The notes under the pieces: model-generated
The model's database searches: none
What the model was told of the DNA's origin: nothing
Seen by the model: only the letters and a program-made list of their open reading frames with translations
Translations under genes and position numbers: made by a program
Shown here: one piece after another, positions 50,301 through 60,144 of the stretch
How the letters are laid out: every line of letters starts with the position of its first letter
How positions within the stretch are numbered: position 1 is the stretch's first letter
NCBI GenBank assembly: GCA_013399855.1
Contig: VXAY01002317.1
Location: 3,229,888 to 3,293,887, forward strand
DNA length: 64,000 nucleotides
Origin: Oxyruncus cristatus
Taxonomy: Eukaryota; Chordata; Aves; Passeriformes; Cotingidae
Reading direction: 5' to 3'

Positions 50301-50329
50301 TCCAAGATAACTTGATATGCATCCTTATG
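38249..50329 (-). CDS. API5: API5, apoptosis inhibitor 5 (exons 2-14; exon 1 in gap)
   Basis: Thirteen exons join in phase: 50329-50168, 49385-49292, 48273-48208, 47851-47700, 46986-46780, 46239-46135, 45452-45363, 44777-44596, 43425-43332, 42822-42766, 40521-40445, 40110-39974 and 38328-38249. They encode 500 residues plus stop. With a 23-residue first exon, as in human, the protein would be 523 residues, against 524 for the human form. The fold is an all-helical HEAT/ARM-like array. On that numbering, LxxLL is at 102-106, Lys251 (reported acetylation site) opens exon 7, Leu370/377/384/391 form the known leucine zipper, a bipartite basic nuclear signal starts at 454, and an RGG-rich tail ends the protein. 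The family is nuclear, suppresses apoptosis after growth-factor loss and binds FGF2 and Acinus. All visible introns are GT-AG. Confidence 0.97.
39974..40110 (-). CDS. API5: API5 exon 13 (nuclear localisation signal)
   Basis: A 137-base exon, acceptor TGTCAG|TCA and donor TACG|GTAAGT. It encodes [20 protein letters not shown] then [20 protein letters not shown]. The KR...KK...KR clusters are the bipartite nuclear signal. Confidence 0.96.
40445..40521 (-). CDS. API5: API5 exon 12
   Basis: A 77-base exon, acceptor CCATAG|GAT and donor CAAG|GTAAGA. It encodes [20 protein letters not shown] then QKADA. The last residues differ from human (VEIG region), the only notable local divergence in the gene. 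Confidence 0.94.
40742..40895 (-). mobile_element. CR1 LINE 3' fragment in API5 intron 12
   Basis: Starts at the CR1 3' end (CAGAATCATATAATAG, then GGTTTGGAAGGGACATTTAA) and continues through the conserved TCAACCACCCTGCAATGAGC segment to the GGGGCATCTA region, where it is interrupted. Confidence 0.88.
40925..41870 (+). mobile_element. LTR-like insertion in API5 intron 12 (unassigned family)
   Basis: Sequence begins TGTAGGATGATAGACC directly after the CR1 fragment. It contains a TATA-like TATAAAAAGAGAC near 41261, a pyrimidine- and TA-rich middle, and AATAAA near 41798 before a GT-rich stretch. This promoter/polyA order is what a solo LTR would show. A clear target duplication was not found and the right boundary is uncertain, perhaps reaching 42000 or more. 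I could not assign a family. Confidence 0.4.
41400..41620. repeat. TA-rich internal repeats
   Basis: Two related units, CCTTGCCTTACACCTTATAG and CCTTGCCCTACACCTTGTAA, are about 100 bases apart (near 41402 and 41505). They are followed by tandem CTTTATATA-type units at about 41540-41590. The stretch lies inside the LTR-like insertion. Confidence 0.7.
42766..42822 (-). CDS. API5: API5 exon 11
   Basis: Nineteen codons, acceptor TTACAG|AAC and donor AAG|GTAAGT. It encodes [19 protein letters not shown] and is too short to stand out as an ORF. Confidence 0.94.
43332..43425 (-). CDS. API5: API5 exon 10 (leucine zipper)
   Basis: A 94-base exon, acceptor TTTTAG|GCT and donor GAG|GTAAGT. It encodes [20 protein letters not shown] then [11 protein letters not shown], carrying the Leu377, 384 and 391 heptads. 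Confidence 0.95.
43605..44562 (-). mobile_element. CR1 LINE, 3' about 0.95 kb, in API5 intron 9
   Basis: The reverse-complement CR1 3' end (CAATCATAAGGTTGGAAGAG) is at left and the RT/3' coding remnant at right. The minus strand reads [14 protein letters not shown] and, after a diverged stretch, a [24 protein letters not shown] segment. Frames are broken. The antisense ORF of 176 residues across it is spurious. Confidence 0.92.
44596..44777 (-). CDS. API5: API5 exon 9 (start of leucine zipper)
   Basis: A 182-base exon, acceptor CTTCAG|GAG and donor TCAG|GTAATC. It encodes [20 protein letters not shown] through [10 protein letters not shown], ending in a split Arg codon. A CR1 element ends only about 35 bases beyond the donor. 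Confidence 0.96.
45363..45452 (-). CDS. API5: API5 exon 8
   Basis: Thirty codons, acceptor TGTAG|GTT and donor CTG|GTAAGA. It encodes [20 protein letters not shown] and [10 protein letters not shown]. Confidence 0.95.
46135..46239 (-). CDS. API5: API5 exon 7 (Lys251)
   Basis: Thirty-five codons, acceptor TTTCAG|AAA and donor GAG|GTAAGG. It encodes [20 protein letters not shown] through VEGLDIQLE. The first residue corresponds to the Lys251 whose acetylation is reported to stabilise human API5. Confidence 0.95.
46780..46986 (-). CDS. API5: API5 exon 6
   Basis: Sixty-nine codons, acceptor GCCAAG|GTG and donor TCA|GTATGT. It encodes [20 protein letters not shown] through [18 protein letters not shown] (residues 182-250). 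Confidence 0.97.
47060..47479 (+). mobile_element. CR1 LINE 3' fragment in API5 intron 5
   Basis: A diverged CR1 3' region in plus orientation. It has CTAAAGCAACTGGGCTTTTC, CTGGTTGCCCAGAGAATA and AGAGGTTTTCAAAACC, and ends CCTTTCCAACCTGAATGATT then CTATGATTCC. Confidence 0.85.
47700..47851 (-). CDS. API5: API5 exon 5
   Basis: A 152-base exon, acceptor ATTTAG|GAA and donor AAG|GTGACT. It encodes [20 protein letters not shown] through [12 protein letters not shown]. The donor GTGACT is a weaker match than its neighbours. Confidence 0.95.
48208..48273 (-). CDS. API5: API5 exon 4
   Basis: A 66-base exon, acceptor TTCCAG|ATG and donor AAAG|GTAAAG. It encodes (D)[19 protein letters not shown] then AK and the first base of Gly. 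Confidence 0.95.
49292..49385 (-). CDS. API5: API5 exon 3 (LxxLL motif)
   Basis: A 94-base exon, acceptor GGCAG|ATC and donor TCAG|GTAGGA. It encodes [20 protein letters not shown] and [11 protein letters not shown]. It includes LTQLL, matching the LxxLL motif reported for the family. Confidence 0.95.
50168..50329 (-). CDS. API5: API5 exon 2
   Basis: Fifty-four codons, acceptor TTTCAG|CAT and donor TCT|GTAAGA. It encodes [20 protein letters not shown] through [14 protein letters not shown], nearly identical to human. This is the first API5 exon visible; residues before His24 are missing. Confidence 0.97.
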
Positions 50330-53300
50330 CTGAAAGAGGAAAACCACAATACATAAATGGAAAAATCTTTCTCAAGACAACAAAAGGTTTTTTCTTGGGT
50401 TATTCTCAAGACAATGAAAGACTTTTTCTCTCCCAATCTCTTCAACTATTTAAAGTTAACTATATTACACAAGCTTCTTACAAAGGAACAGATTTTTCTC
50501 TCAGACTGATATAACTGTACCAATTCCATAAAATTTGCCTCTACTGCCTGGCTTTTACTGTTATTCTAGTTGCTGTCTATTCAGGTTCTCACCATTGCAA
50601 CTGCTGGCCTTAAGGCTGACAGCTCCTACACATCACCTGTGATTAGACTAGTGTAATAAGTTATATGATCACTGAACTTGGGCAGTTTTTCAAGGACTTT
50701 ATGCCTTTTGTTTCCTCTTTTTTTGTCTCTTAAATAGAGGTTACCTTTCCCAAGAATTGTGCCACTGCAACGGATCATGAATGATTACTAATGAACAACT
50801 GCTAATCAGAGATGCTACAGCATCTCTGACATCTGTTCAAGTGGTTAATCTGAGATGAAACACAGTACTTGAAAGAACTGTTAACAGAAACTAGATACAA
50901 AAAATACCCCAGAAACCTCGGGCTGAAGCACAGAAATAAACACTTCAGCAACAGTAGAACATCCTCTAGCTGCTCCAACTAGAATCACATAGGTGTTTCT
51001 GATTTTGTGCGTGCAGGACTGAAACTTCAAAATAATTGAAGTCTACTACTTTGAACAGCAACACTGACAGCACAGGACACTTTCTCTGCTTTATTTACAT
51101 TAAATTTCGCAGAGCCACATATATCATCACCCCTACTCCTTGTGAAAGTTCTCCTATAGCGAATACAGATACTAATTTGCAAAGCAGTACACTGCATTAA
51201 TGCCCTTCAAAGCAAGCTGCATTTTAACACTTGGTGTAATGTTCCTTAAGCACTCCCTTCAGTTAACTGCTAGCTCTCCGTGTTGACAGATTCTGAACTG
51301 GGATGGAATACAGATCTGCATGAAAAATAACCTGTGAAAAAACTGGTTGCCTTTCAGCTGATCCACATCCCCATCCAGTTTACTCTGTAGCTGTGCCAAC
51401 ACAGTGCACTCAACAGCAGAGACAGGAATCAGCCAGCACAGACTAGCAATGAAACACATGTCATTACACACACAGGTTCTCAGACTGCACATTAAGAACA
51501 TTATTTCTGTGGAACACATTACTTAAAACTTGACACATATGAAAAGGATTTAGACAGCAATGAAACACAGTAGCCTATGTTCCACGAATTTGTATTCCTG
51601 CATGCTAACCCTTCCTACCATTTAGGCAAAATACAGTTCAGGAAACAGTTTGTTTTACCCTGTACCTGGCAGCATAGAATGCTCAAGAAAAACCAGAGGC
51701 TCACTACAGAAGCAGCATGATCCTTCAGTTTTGCACATTTCCTCCCAATCTGTAACACAGGAATGTCCCAAGCCGGAGAGTATCCAAACTTTCCTTTTCA
51801 GTAACTGTCAATTGCCTCATCATCCATTAACTTCTCTAGGTTAGCGCCTGTATCAATTCATACCCTATAATGCCCTGTGACAAGTTTCACAATGTGTTAT
51901 TGAGAAATGCTGATCTTCCTCTTAAGACTGCTTCCTAGTAGTTTCTCTCAACTTCTCACCTTTAATCCACTCATAAAGTAGTCTCCTCATACCTGAGCCC
52001 CTTTCTCTACTAAAACACTTTTTTACAAGTTCAATACTTCCAGTCGTTAAAACAACTCCTCTTAATACTTCTGGTGGTCCCCGTGCTCACGTTCACCATT
52101 TTTTTTTTTCACAGGGTGCCTGTGACTTTTTGTAGTGAGATTTCACGTTCATAAGGTTGTTGAAGAGACAATAAAGCAGTAAGTGGGATAAAACCGATGA
52201 AAGAGAAACAATTACTCAAGGTGTCTCAGAATGCAAAAACTGGAGACATCAAATAAGATTATGAAACAACACAAGATCAAAGGAGGTAACTCCATCACAA
52301 AGGTTAATGAAGTAATGGAACATTTTACCAAAGAATATTTGTATGTCAGATATATAATCAGTTAAACAAAGCATCAGAAAAGTCCACTGAAGAACAATCT
52401 AGCAAGCTACCCTCATTAGAGAGATGCTGTCTCTGGAAGCTCACAAGCTGGAGAGGGGCAAAGCTGGGAGAGTGCTTTAGGGATTGTCATTCTGTACTTA
52501 CCCTCAGAGGTTCTTATGCATCTGCTCTCCTGTCAAAGGCTGCATTTCTTAACACTGCTGGAGTTTGTCTACTTAACATGGCCATTCCTACCTCACAAAA
52601 GCTACTCACAGTAGCCAAAATGATGATGGACCATGTACTTGTAAAACAGCATAGTAAAAGCACTTTTACTCTGCATCTCTCCCTGTGGTTTACGACATTT
52701 TATTTGCACTTTGGTTTTGGTTCTGAGGTTATGTTTTTGTTGGACTGTCTACAAGGATGCTTTGTTTCACTAGGGCATAATTACACAAGCAAAGTGACCG
52801 TACTTGAATATAAAAAAACCCTTCACCCTCCTCCAAACAACCACCATATGATTTGTTCTCTTGAAGAACTTTCCAAGTGACTTTGTACAGTAGCATATAG
52901 TTGAAAATCTATGGCTAGACATGTGCAAGGTGACCTTCCTACCTACACGCGTTATGACAAAAAAAAAAAAAACACAAGGAAAAAAGTACCTGCTGTTTTT
53001 TTAGGTGGACATTTAGTACAGTAAGGGCCTAATGCAACTCTAAAACTAGTTTTAACTAACCATAATATTTTACATTGGTAATATACAAAGTGATCCTCTT
53101 TTTTTTTTGAATAATTCAGTAACTGTATAAACAAATGGCAGGTCTTGCCAGGATTTCACAGAAAAAAAAATCTTCAGTCGTGAGGGTCGATCTTTCATTC
53201 TTGCCTTAAGGAAATTAAAAAAAAAAACAAAACAAAAAACGAGCTACAAGCGGTTATCGAACCATAATAGACCTCACAGTAGACTCCACAAGCCTCTTAG

Positions 53301-53592
53301 CAAGACAGCCTGCCAGAGGCTCTCCGGATCTGCACGTGCGCTGGATAAAATCTGCACAGCTACCGCTGTCTTCTTTTAAAGACCTGACTTCGCCAGGCGA
53401 AACTCCCTGCCTGACTAGCTAAGAACAAGTTAATATCCGCGACTCCACATTTAAAAGGAGAGCCACCGACACGACGCGGGTGCTGCGGAAGCACCGGGAG
53501 CTGGCGCCGTCCTTGCGGATCCGCAGGCGCGATGCTCAGCTGCGCCCGCCGCGCGCCGCCGCGGGCCGCGAGCAAACCCACCCCGCGCACAG
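50330..53592 (-). other. API5: API5 intron 1 (visible part)
   Basis: About 3.3 kb upstream of exon 2. It is AT-rich until about 53280, then increasingly CpG-rich toward the gap. No sequence encoding the expected first exon (MPTVEELYRNYG...) is present here. An A-rich tract lies at 53216-53240. No known repeat recognised. Confidence 0.75.
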
Positions 53593-54172
53593 NNNNNNNN
53601 NNNNNNNNNNNNNNNNNNNNNNNNNNNNNNNNNNNNNNNNNNNNNNNNNNNNNNNNNNNNNNNNNNNNNNNNNNNNNNNNNNNNNNNNNNNNNNNNNNNN
53701 NNNNNNNNNNNNNNNNNNNNNNNNNNNNNNNNNNNNNNNNNNNNNNNNNNNNNNNNNNNNNNNNNNNNNNNNNNNNNNNNNNNNNNNNNNNNNNNNNNNN
53801 NNNNNNNNNNNNNNNNNNNNNNNNNNNNNNNNNNNNNNNNNNNNNNNNNNNNNNNNNNNNNNNNNNNNNNNNNNNNNNNNNNNNNNNNNNNNNNNNNNNN
53901 NNNNNNNNNNNNNNNNNNNNNNNNNNNNNNNNNNNNNNNNNNNNNNNNNNNNNNNNNNNNNNNNNNNNNNNNNNNNNNNNNNNNNNNNNNNNNNNNNNNN
54001 NNNNNNNNNNNNNNNNNNNNNNNNNNNNNNNNNNNNNNNNNNNNNNNNNNNNNNNNNNNNNNNNNNNNNNNNNNNNNNNNNNNNNNNNNNNNNNNNNNNN
54101 NNNNNNNNNNNNNNNNNNNNNNNNNNNNNNNNNNNNNNNNNNNNNNNNNNNNNNNNNNNNNNNNNNNNNNNN
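53593..54172. other. Assembly gap (580 N)
   Basis: A continuous run of N. The left edge is GC/CpG-rich (53461-53592) and the right edge begins with a T run and a polypyrimidine tract. It probably removes the API5 CpG-island promoter and exon 1. Confidence 0.99.
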
Positions 54173-54200
54173 TTTTTTTTCCCCTTTCCCGTGGGCTTTT

Positions 54201-54236
54201 CTTCACATTCCTCTTCACATTCCTCTTCACATTCCT
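54201..54236. repeat. 12-base tandem repeat, 3 copies
   Basis: Three perfect copies of CTTCACATTCCT in a polypyrimidine tract next to the assembly gap. Confidence 0.95.
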
Positions 54237-54239
54237 CTT

Positions 54240-56100
54240 CCTTCCCTTTCCCTGATCACTGCCTTCCTCCAGCCACTCGTTTCTGTTTCCCTTTTGTTGT
54301 CTCTCGTATACAAATACGATGAAAGATACTCGGGAAGTGCCTGTTGCATGCTAAGTTCCTGATATGGGAAAGAGAGCGCTTTCCTGTAATTTGCTGACTT
54401 TCATCTTTTCCTGCAAGGAAAATACTCTCTAATTCTGGCCTATAGAAATGGAAGTACCTGCAGCTAGCGTCAATGGAGGCAGCGCATGTACATTAGGCTC
54501 AAATGACCAAATATAAAGTGTGGCAAAAGTGATAAGGGTGTAGCAGTGTCTTCTGCCCATATCTGAAGATGCTATATCAACCTGCAAATCTCACAGGCAC
54601 TTAAAATGAAAGAGGATTTCCCTTATGTCAGTCTGAGGCCGAGCTAAGCAAGCTGATGGACCTCTCTTAAATATCCTTCCCAACAGAATGAAGGGTGCTG
54701 TCAGAGGCATTCGAAACCCTAGTCTGGTTCCAGAGTCCATGCAGACAGACCACAATCATCAGGAATGTACAGCAGCATCAATCATTTACCTTTCTTTTGT
54801 TTTTCCTCTATGCTCTCAGTGTTTCAGCAAGTGGCAGCAGTGGCAGCATCAGTCACCTTTCTCCCCCTCTTTGAACAGAGGTCCGGTGCCTTTACTTGTG
54901 CACAGGTGGATTCATGTCATTCTTGCAGGCTGTGATGGGGTTTGAGGGTGTGGAAGCTTGTGGGTGCTGTGAGATCCAAGAGAGCTTTAACCACATCCTG
55001 ACCCTTCTTTTAATTTTTTTAATTCTTTTATTTTTTTCTCTCCTTACAACAATTTACGTTTTCCCATCTCTAGTTTTCACTTATGTATGACATATTTTTT
55101 ATAATGAACCTGTTTAAAATTGATCACAGTTTGTCTTTAGCATTGACATGGAAGGAACATGAATGAAGAACTGATGGTGTTACACATCTAGGAGACATTG
55201 TTTGTCTAGGATCTCTCTGTTTGTTAATGTTCAGATATTTTTGAACATGTATCTTTAGAAACTCCAAAGCTTGAAATACACATTTGAGATTGACACAGTC
55301 ATTCTCAATGAGTCAACAGTCAGACTCTGCAGTGCAAATCCCCTAGTTTCACAAAATACGATTAATTTGGCCATCAGATAAGACTTTCATCTCGTCTTCT
55401 CAATCTTCTCATGCCCACGCACATGGAGATAACCCTACAGTAAGTTACAGACTCATTTGATAATGAAGTGATATCATTATACATTTGACTCCCATTCCTA
55501 TGCACTGACCATAAACAAAGTATCCTAGAATCATTGAAGGTTCTCTAGAAGAAGAATAATTTACTTGTGAAATTGATAAGATTTTCTTTTTTCCTCAGAG
55601 GAAGAATATTACTATTCCTGTCCCACAACTGCCCTGGTCTTTGGTGGAGGACAGACTTCAGGCAAAGCCATAGATGGGGCAATAACGTCCTTCTATTATG
55701 ACAAAAGGAGAAGACACGCTTAATGAAGACTTCACACTGGAACAGTGGTTTAATCACATGAATCCTCATGTGCCAAACCTGAAAGGCTTCTGTGGGCCAG
55801 ATACCCAGTGGATAATAAAGTGACTGAAATAAGGTCCATTTTTTTGGCTTATGCTAGATGAGCAACTGATCCTGAATTCTTCTAATTTCATTTTTTAGAA
55901 ATGTGCTTGAGTTTTAAACAGAGCATAGTTTTACAAATGAAGGGATATAGCAATTATGCCCCATTGATCTTAAAAATTTGTTAAGCGTTTTTCAGAAAAT
56001 GGTGTCTGGGTATTGCAAGGTACTACAGTGAGTGCATAACACTCACTGTGTGTTCACAGATGTAAAACTTCTCATCGGCACACATTAGAGACATCCTGCA
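54240..56100. other. 5' flank of API5, largely featureless
   Basis: AT-rich unique-looking DNA. The only structure noted is a short coding-like fossil at 55598-55823, listed separately. Confidence 0.6.
55598..55823 (+). pseudogene. Unidentified coding-like fossil
   Basis: A pyrimidine tract ending TTCCTCAG is followed by an open frame reading EEEYYYSC then ALVFGGGQTSGKAIDGAI up to a stop at 55721. A second frame from ATG 55698 reads TLNEDFTLEQWFNHMNPHVP and ends at TGA 55821. Composition is protein-like and the two frames overlap by about 25 bases, as after a single-base shift. I do not recognise the family; it could be chance. Confidence 0.3.
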
Positions 56101-56199
56101 TGGTTGCAAGCATCTAACTGCTGTCTTCAGACGAGCAGAGATTTCCTACAGATTCCTTCTGGTGTAATCGGATTTTCTTTCAGCATTTCTCCCCGGCAA

Positions 56200-56385
56200 A
56201 GCTGTGCGCTTCTTTTTTTCCCGTGGGAACGGCAATCCCGTGGACGCGCACCCCAAGCAGTGCCAGCAAGCGGCGCTCTGGCCCCGCGGACGCGGCCGTG
56301 CGCTCCCGCCCCGCAGAGGAGCCGCTGCGAGTCCAGGGGGACCCGCTCCCGCAAACGCCGGGCCTTTGGGAAAGTATCGCTCTAA
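56200..56385. other. Small CpG-rich block
   Basis: About 190 bases have many CpG dinucleotides (for example GTGGACGCGCACC and CCGCGGACGCGGCCGTGCG) in otherwise AT-rich DNA. No splice-linked exon is evident. It may be a small CpG island or an old element's promoter. Confidence 0.6.
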
Positions 56386-56527
56386 AGTATTCATAACCGT
56401 GACGCATGACTGTCTGCAAAAAACGCTTACACCTCGTTTGTTCCAAGTTATATTTACAAATTTTGCTGAAAAAAGAGATTGGAGAAATAAAGCTGATTTA
56501 GAGAAATAAAGAGGAAAAACCGAAGAA

Positions 56528-56665
56528 GGAAGGAGTCTCATCATAGAGATAAGAGGGAGTCTGGCATCATAGAGCAGGAAATTGTGTGGGGTCATAGAGA
56601 AAGACAGGAGTCTGGTATCATAGAAGTAGTAGAATATCTGGAATCATAGAGGAGCAGGAAGGAAT
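56528..56665. repeat. Degenerate tandem repeat, ATCATAGAG units
   Basis: About five imperfect copies of a GGAGTCTGG-ATCATAGAG unit with variable spacers of roughly 10-25 bases, directly before the CR1. Confidence 0.75.
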
Positions 56666-57371
56666 CATCATCTAGCCAGGAGGGAGTTTGGTATTTAAGC
56701 AGCTCTAGGGAACACAAGCGAGCAGGAGTGCGTTGAATGGAGTGGTGGAACAGGATGTGGTGTGTCAGAAGGACATGGTGCAGCCACGTGTGTGGCAGTT
56801 CGTGCAGGCAGGTGAGTGGGAAGGACACTGGGGTGCGGCTGGACAGGCTGTTAGCTGAGCTGCTGGTCATACACTCGGTAAGAGAGTTCAAATATGGTGT
56901 CCGCCCAGTGTGGGGCCAAGTCCTCTAAACTCATCAAAACAGATGCAGTGACCAGGACAGTGGTCACAAAAAATGATACAAAACATGCAAAAAAATCCCT
57001 TGTCGCCATCCAGGCTTCAGGCCGTAGGGAACGCCTAAATCTCTAAGTGAATTGTAGCGATGGCAGCTGCATCACATGTGACCAGGTGGATGACCTACTC
57101 AGTCTGGTAGCAGAGTTATGAGTTGAAGAGAAAGTAGAAGTAGAAAGGCTGAGAAGCATCAGAAAATCAAACAGGGAAATAGACTGGTGGGACCATGCTC
57201 TGGCCTCCACAAGATAGGAGCAGCCATCGGTAAAAATTAGAGATCAAGCTGATACTCTATCCATTCCCCAGCAAAGAGCAGGTACCAGCTCTGAAGCAAG
57301 AAGTGATTGGAGGGTAGTCCATACTTGGAGGGGCAAGTGAAATCCATCTTTGCCCACCTCAGTCCCCCCAG

Positions 57372-57950
57372 GTGCCTCTGCCCAACAGGTATGTGGAACA
57401 CCAGCTTAAGGACGAAGTGGATAAAGGTCTGGTCACACCAGAGGTGCTGCCACAGTCACAATCAGTAAGGTCAACCCACTGTATTACAACCACTTCTGAG
57501 AGGACGAAAAGACAGGTTTTAGTTGGAGGAGATTCCCTTATAAGTGAAACAGAGGGCCTGTTATATGAACTGGCCCCAACCCATAGGCAGGTCTGCTGCC
57601 TCCCTGGGGCCTGGGTGAAGGACGTGACCAGAAAACTTCCAAGCCTGCAGTGGCCCATGAACTACTACCCATTACTGATCTTCCATGTAAGGGGCAAGGA
57701 AATGGCAATAAGTAGTCTGCAGGTGACCAAAAAAGATTTCAGGGCTTTGGGATGTTTAGTAAGGGATTCGGAGGCACAAGTTATTTTCTCTTTCATACCT
57801 CCAGTTGAAAGCAGTGATTTTGAAAGAAACAGTGGGCTGATTCTATTAATACATGGCTCCATAGCTGGTGTCACCACTATAATTTTGGTTTTTTTGACAA
57901 TGGTATGGCCTACACAGCACCGACCACCCCGACATCTGCTGGAAACGTAG
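57372..57950 (+). pseudogene. CR1 ORF1 remnant with esterase (SGNH) motif
   Basis: A 192-codon open frame. It carries VLVGGDSLISETEG, where GDSL (57528-57539) aligns with the nucleophile block of the esterase-like domain known in CR1 ORF1. LPGAWVKDVTRKLP and YYPLLIFHVRG follow. Its last codons are out of frame with the following element sequence. Confidence 0.85.
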
Positions 57951-59330
57951 CATGGCAAACTGTAGGCAATTCAGGAGACTTCTTCAATGCATTGGGGATA
58001 ACCTAAGCCAGTGGATAGGCAGCCCTACCAGAGGGAACATGGTACTAGATGTGATGGTCACCAATGTAAGGGAGCTAATCAGGGATGTCAAGATTGGAGG
58101 TAGCCTAGATTGCAGCAATCATGCATCAGTGGAGTTTGCAGTCTTGAGGAATATAGGTCAGGTAAGGAGCAAAGTCAGGCTCCTGAACTTTAGGAAGATA
58201 GACTTCCAGCTCTTCAGGGAGATTGTCAGTAGAAGCCCCTAGGAGACTGCTGCTGGGGACAAGGAAGCAGAAGAAAGGTGGCAGAAATTTAAAGAATTCT
58301 TCCATAGTGTGCAAGAGCTAGCAATCCCCAGGAGCAAGATATCAGTCAAGAAGGCAAGAGATTGGCATGGCTGAGCAGGGAACTGTTGGTCAAACTAAAG
58401 GGCAAGAAACAGATAACAATGGATGAGAAGGCAGCTGAGGTACTTAACATTTTTGCCTCAGTCTTCAATGGCAAGCTCTCTTTTCACACCTCTTGAGTGG
58501 ATGGACTGCAGGATAGGGACTGTGAGAGCAAAGACACCCCCACTCTAAGCGAAAATCAGGTGCATGACCACCTGAGGAACTTGAATATACACAAGTCTAT
58601 GGGACGTGACGAGATGCATCTCAAAATGCTGAAGGAATTGGCTGATAGAGTTGCCAAGCCCTCTCCATGACATTCAAAAAGTCATGGCAGTAAGGGAAAG
58701 ACTCAAGTTACTGAAAAAGGGAATAGTTCCTATCTTTAAAGAGGGAAGAAAGAACAACCCTGAGAACTACCGAGCTGTCAGCCTCACTTCTGTGCCTAGG
58801 AAGATCATGGAACAGATCCTCCTAGAAGCTCTGCTAAGGCACATGGAACTGATTCGAGACACCAGTACGGCTTCACCAAGAAAAATCCTCTCTGATCAAC
58901 CTACTGGCTTTCTATGATGGAATAACTACATCAGTGGTTAAAGGAAGAGCTACAGATGTAATATATCTGGATTTTGGAAAGCCTTTTGCGTGGTCTCCCA
59001 CAACATCCTTCTCTCCAAATCGGAGAGTGATGGATTCAACAGGTGGACTGTTAGGTAGATTAGGAATTGGTTAGATAGTCATATCCACTGTCTGGATGGG
59101 ACTATCCAGATAGTCCACGGCTTAGAGTCTCAAAGGGCATCAGTGATGAGTGGTGTCCCTCAAGGGTCCGTATTGGGACCAGTGTTATTTCACATCTTCA
59201 TTAATGGCATAGTCAGTGGGATTGAATGCACCCTCAGCAAATTTGCAGATGACACTAATCTGAGTGGTGCTATTGACACATCTGAAGGATGGGATGCCAT
59301 CCAGAGGGACTTAGACAGGTTCAAGAAGTA
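57905..59330 (+). pseudogene. CR1 ORF2 remnant (endonuclease C-terminus and reverse transcriptase)
   Basis: It starts at HPDICWKRSM, continues through DVMVTNVRELIRDVKIGGSL, then RT blocks [40 protein letters not shown] and the catalytic FADDT (59242-59256). Several frameshifts and stops separate these pieces. Confidence 0.9.
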
Positions 59331-60144
59331 GGTGCATGGGAATCTCTTGTGGTTTAAGAAGACCGAGTGCAAGGTGCACTTAGTGCAAGGTGACCTGGCT
59401 TAGGGCAACCTGTATCCTCCAATACAGACTGGGAGATAAACAGATTGAAAGCAGCCCTGCCAAGAAGGACTTGGGTGTGCTGGTGGAGGCGGGGCTGGAC
59501 ATAAGATGGCAATCTGCGTGTGAAGCCCAGAAACCCAATTGTATCCTGGGCTGTATCAAAAGCAGCACAGTCAGTAGTCAAGGGAGGTGATTCTTCTTTC
59601 TCTGGTGAAACCCCACGTCGAATACTGTAATGAGCCGTGGGGTCCTCAACACAGGAAGGACATTGATCTGTTGGAGTGAGTCCAGAGGAGGGTCACCAAG
59701 TTGATCAGAGGATGGAACACCTCTCCTATGAGGAAAGGCTGGCAGAACTTGCACTGTTCAGCCTGGAAAAGAGAAGGCTTCAGGGTGACCTAATTGTGAC
59801 CTTCCAGTACCTAAAGGAGACTTACAGGAAAGGTGAAAGAAGACTTTACAAGAGCATATAGTGACAGGGCAAAGGAAAATGGGTTCAAATTGAAAGACAA
59901 TAGGTTTAGATTAGTTATTAGGAAAAAATTCTTTACTATGGTGGTGGTGAGGTACTGGAACAAGTTGCCCAGGGAAGTTGTGGATGCCTCATCCCTGGAG
60001 GTGTTCAAGGCCAGCTTGGATGGGGTTTTGAGCAACCTGGACTAATTGAAGGTGTCCCTGCCCACAACAAGGGTGTTGGAACTAGATGATCTTCATCTCC
60101 TTCAAACTCAACCCATTCTATGATTCTGTGATTCTATGACCTTC

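Larger units (their letters stand above)
56740..60139 (+). mobile_element. CR1 LINE, 3.4 kb, internally deleted
   Basis: In order it holds a 5' region (GGTGTCCGCCCAGTG, then the coiled-coil ORF1 start with CATGTGACCAGGTGGATGAC), ORF1, a fragment of the ORF2 endonuclease, the RT, a 3'UTR and an octamer-like end (ATTCTATGATTCTGTGATTC, then TATGA). Frames are interrupted by stops and shifts, so it is inactive. Between ORF1 and the endonuclease C-terminus, near 57905, most of the endonuclease is absent. Confidence 0.93.

Noticed and set aside
53451..54362. Three ORFs of about 260-280 residues spanning the gap
   Set aside because: They consist mostly of translated N. The real flanking residues are low-complexity GC-rich or polypyrimidine translations unrelated to API5.
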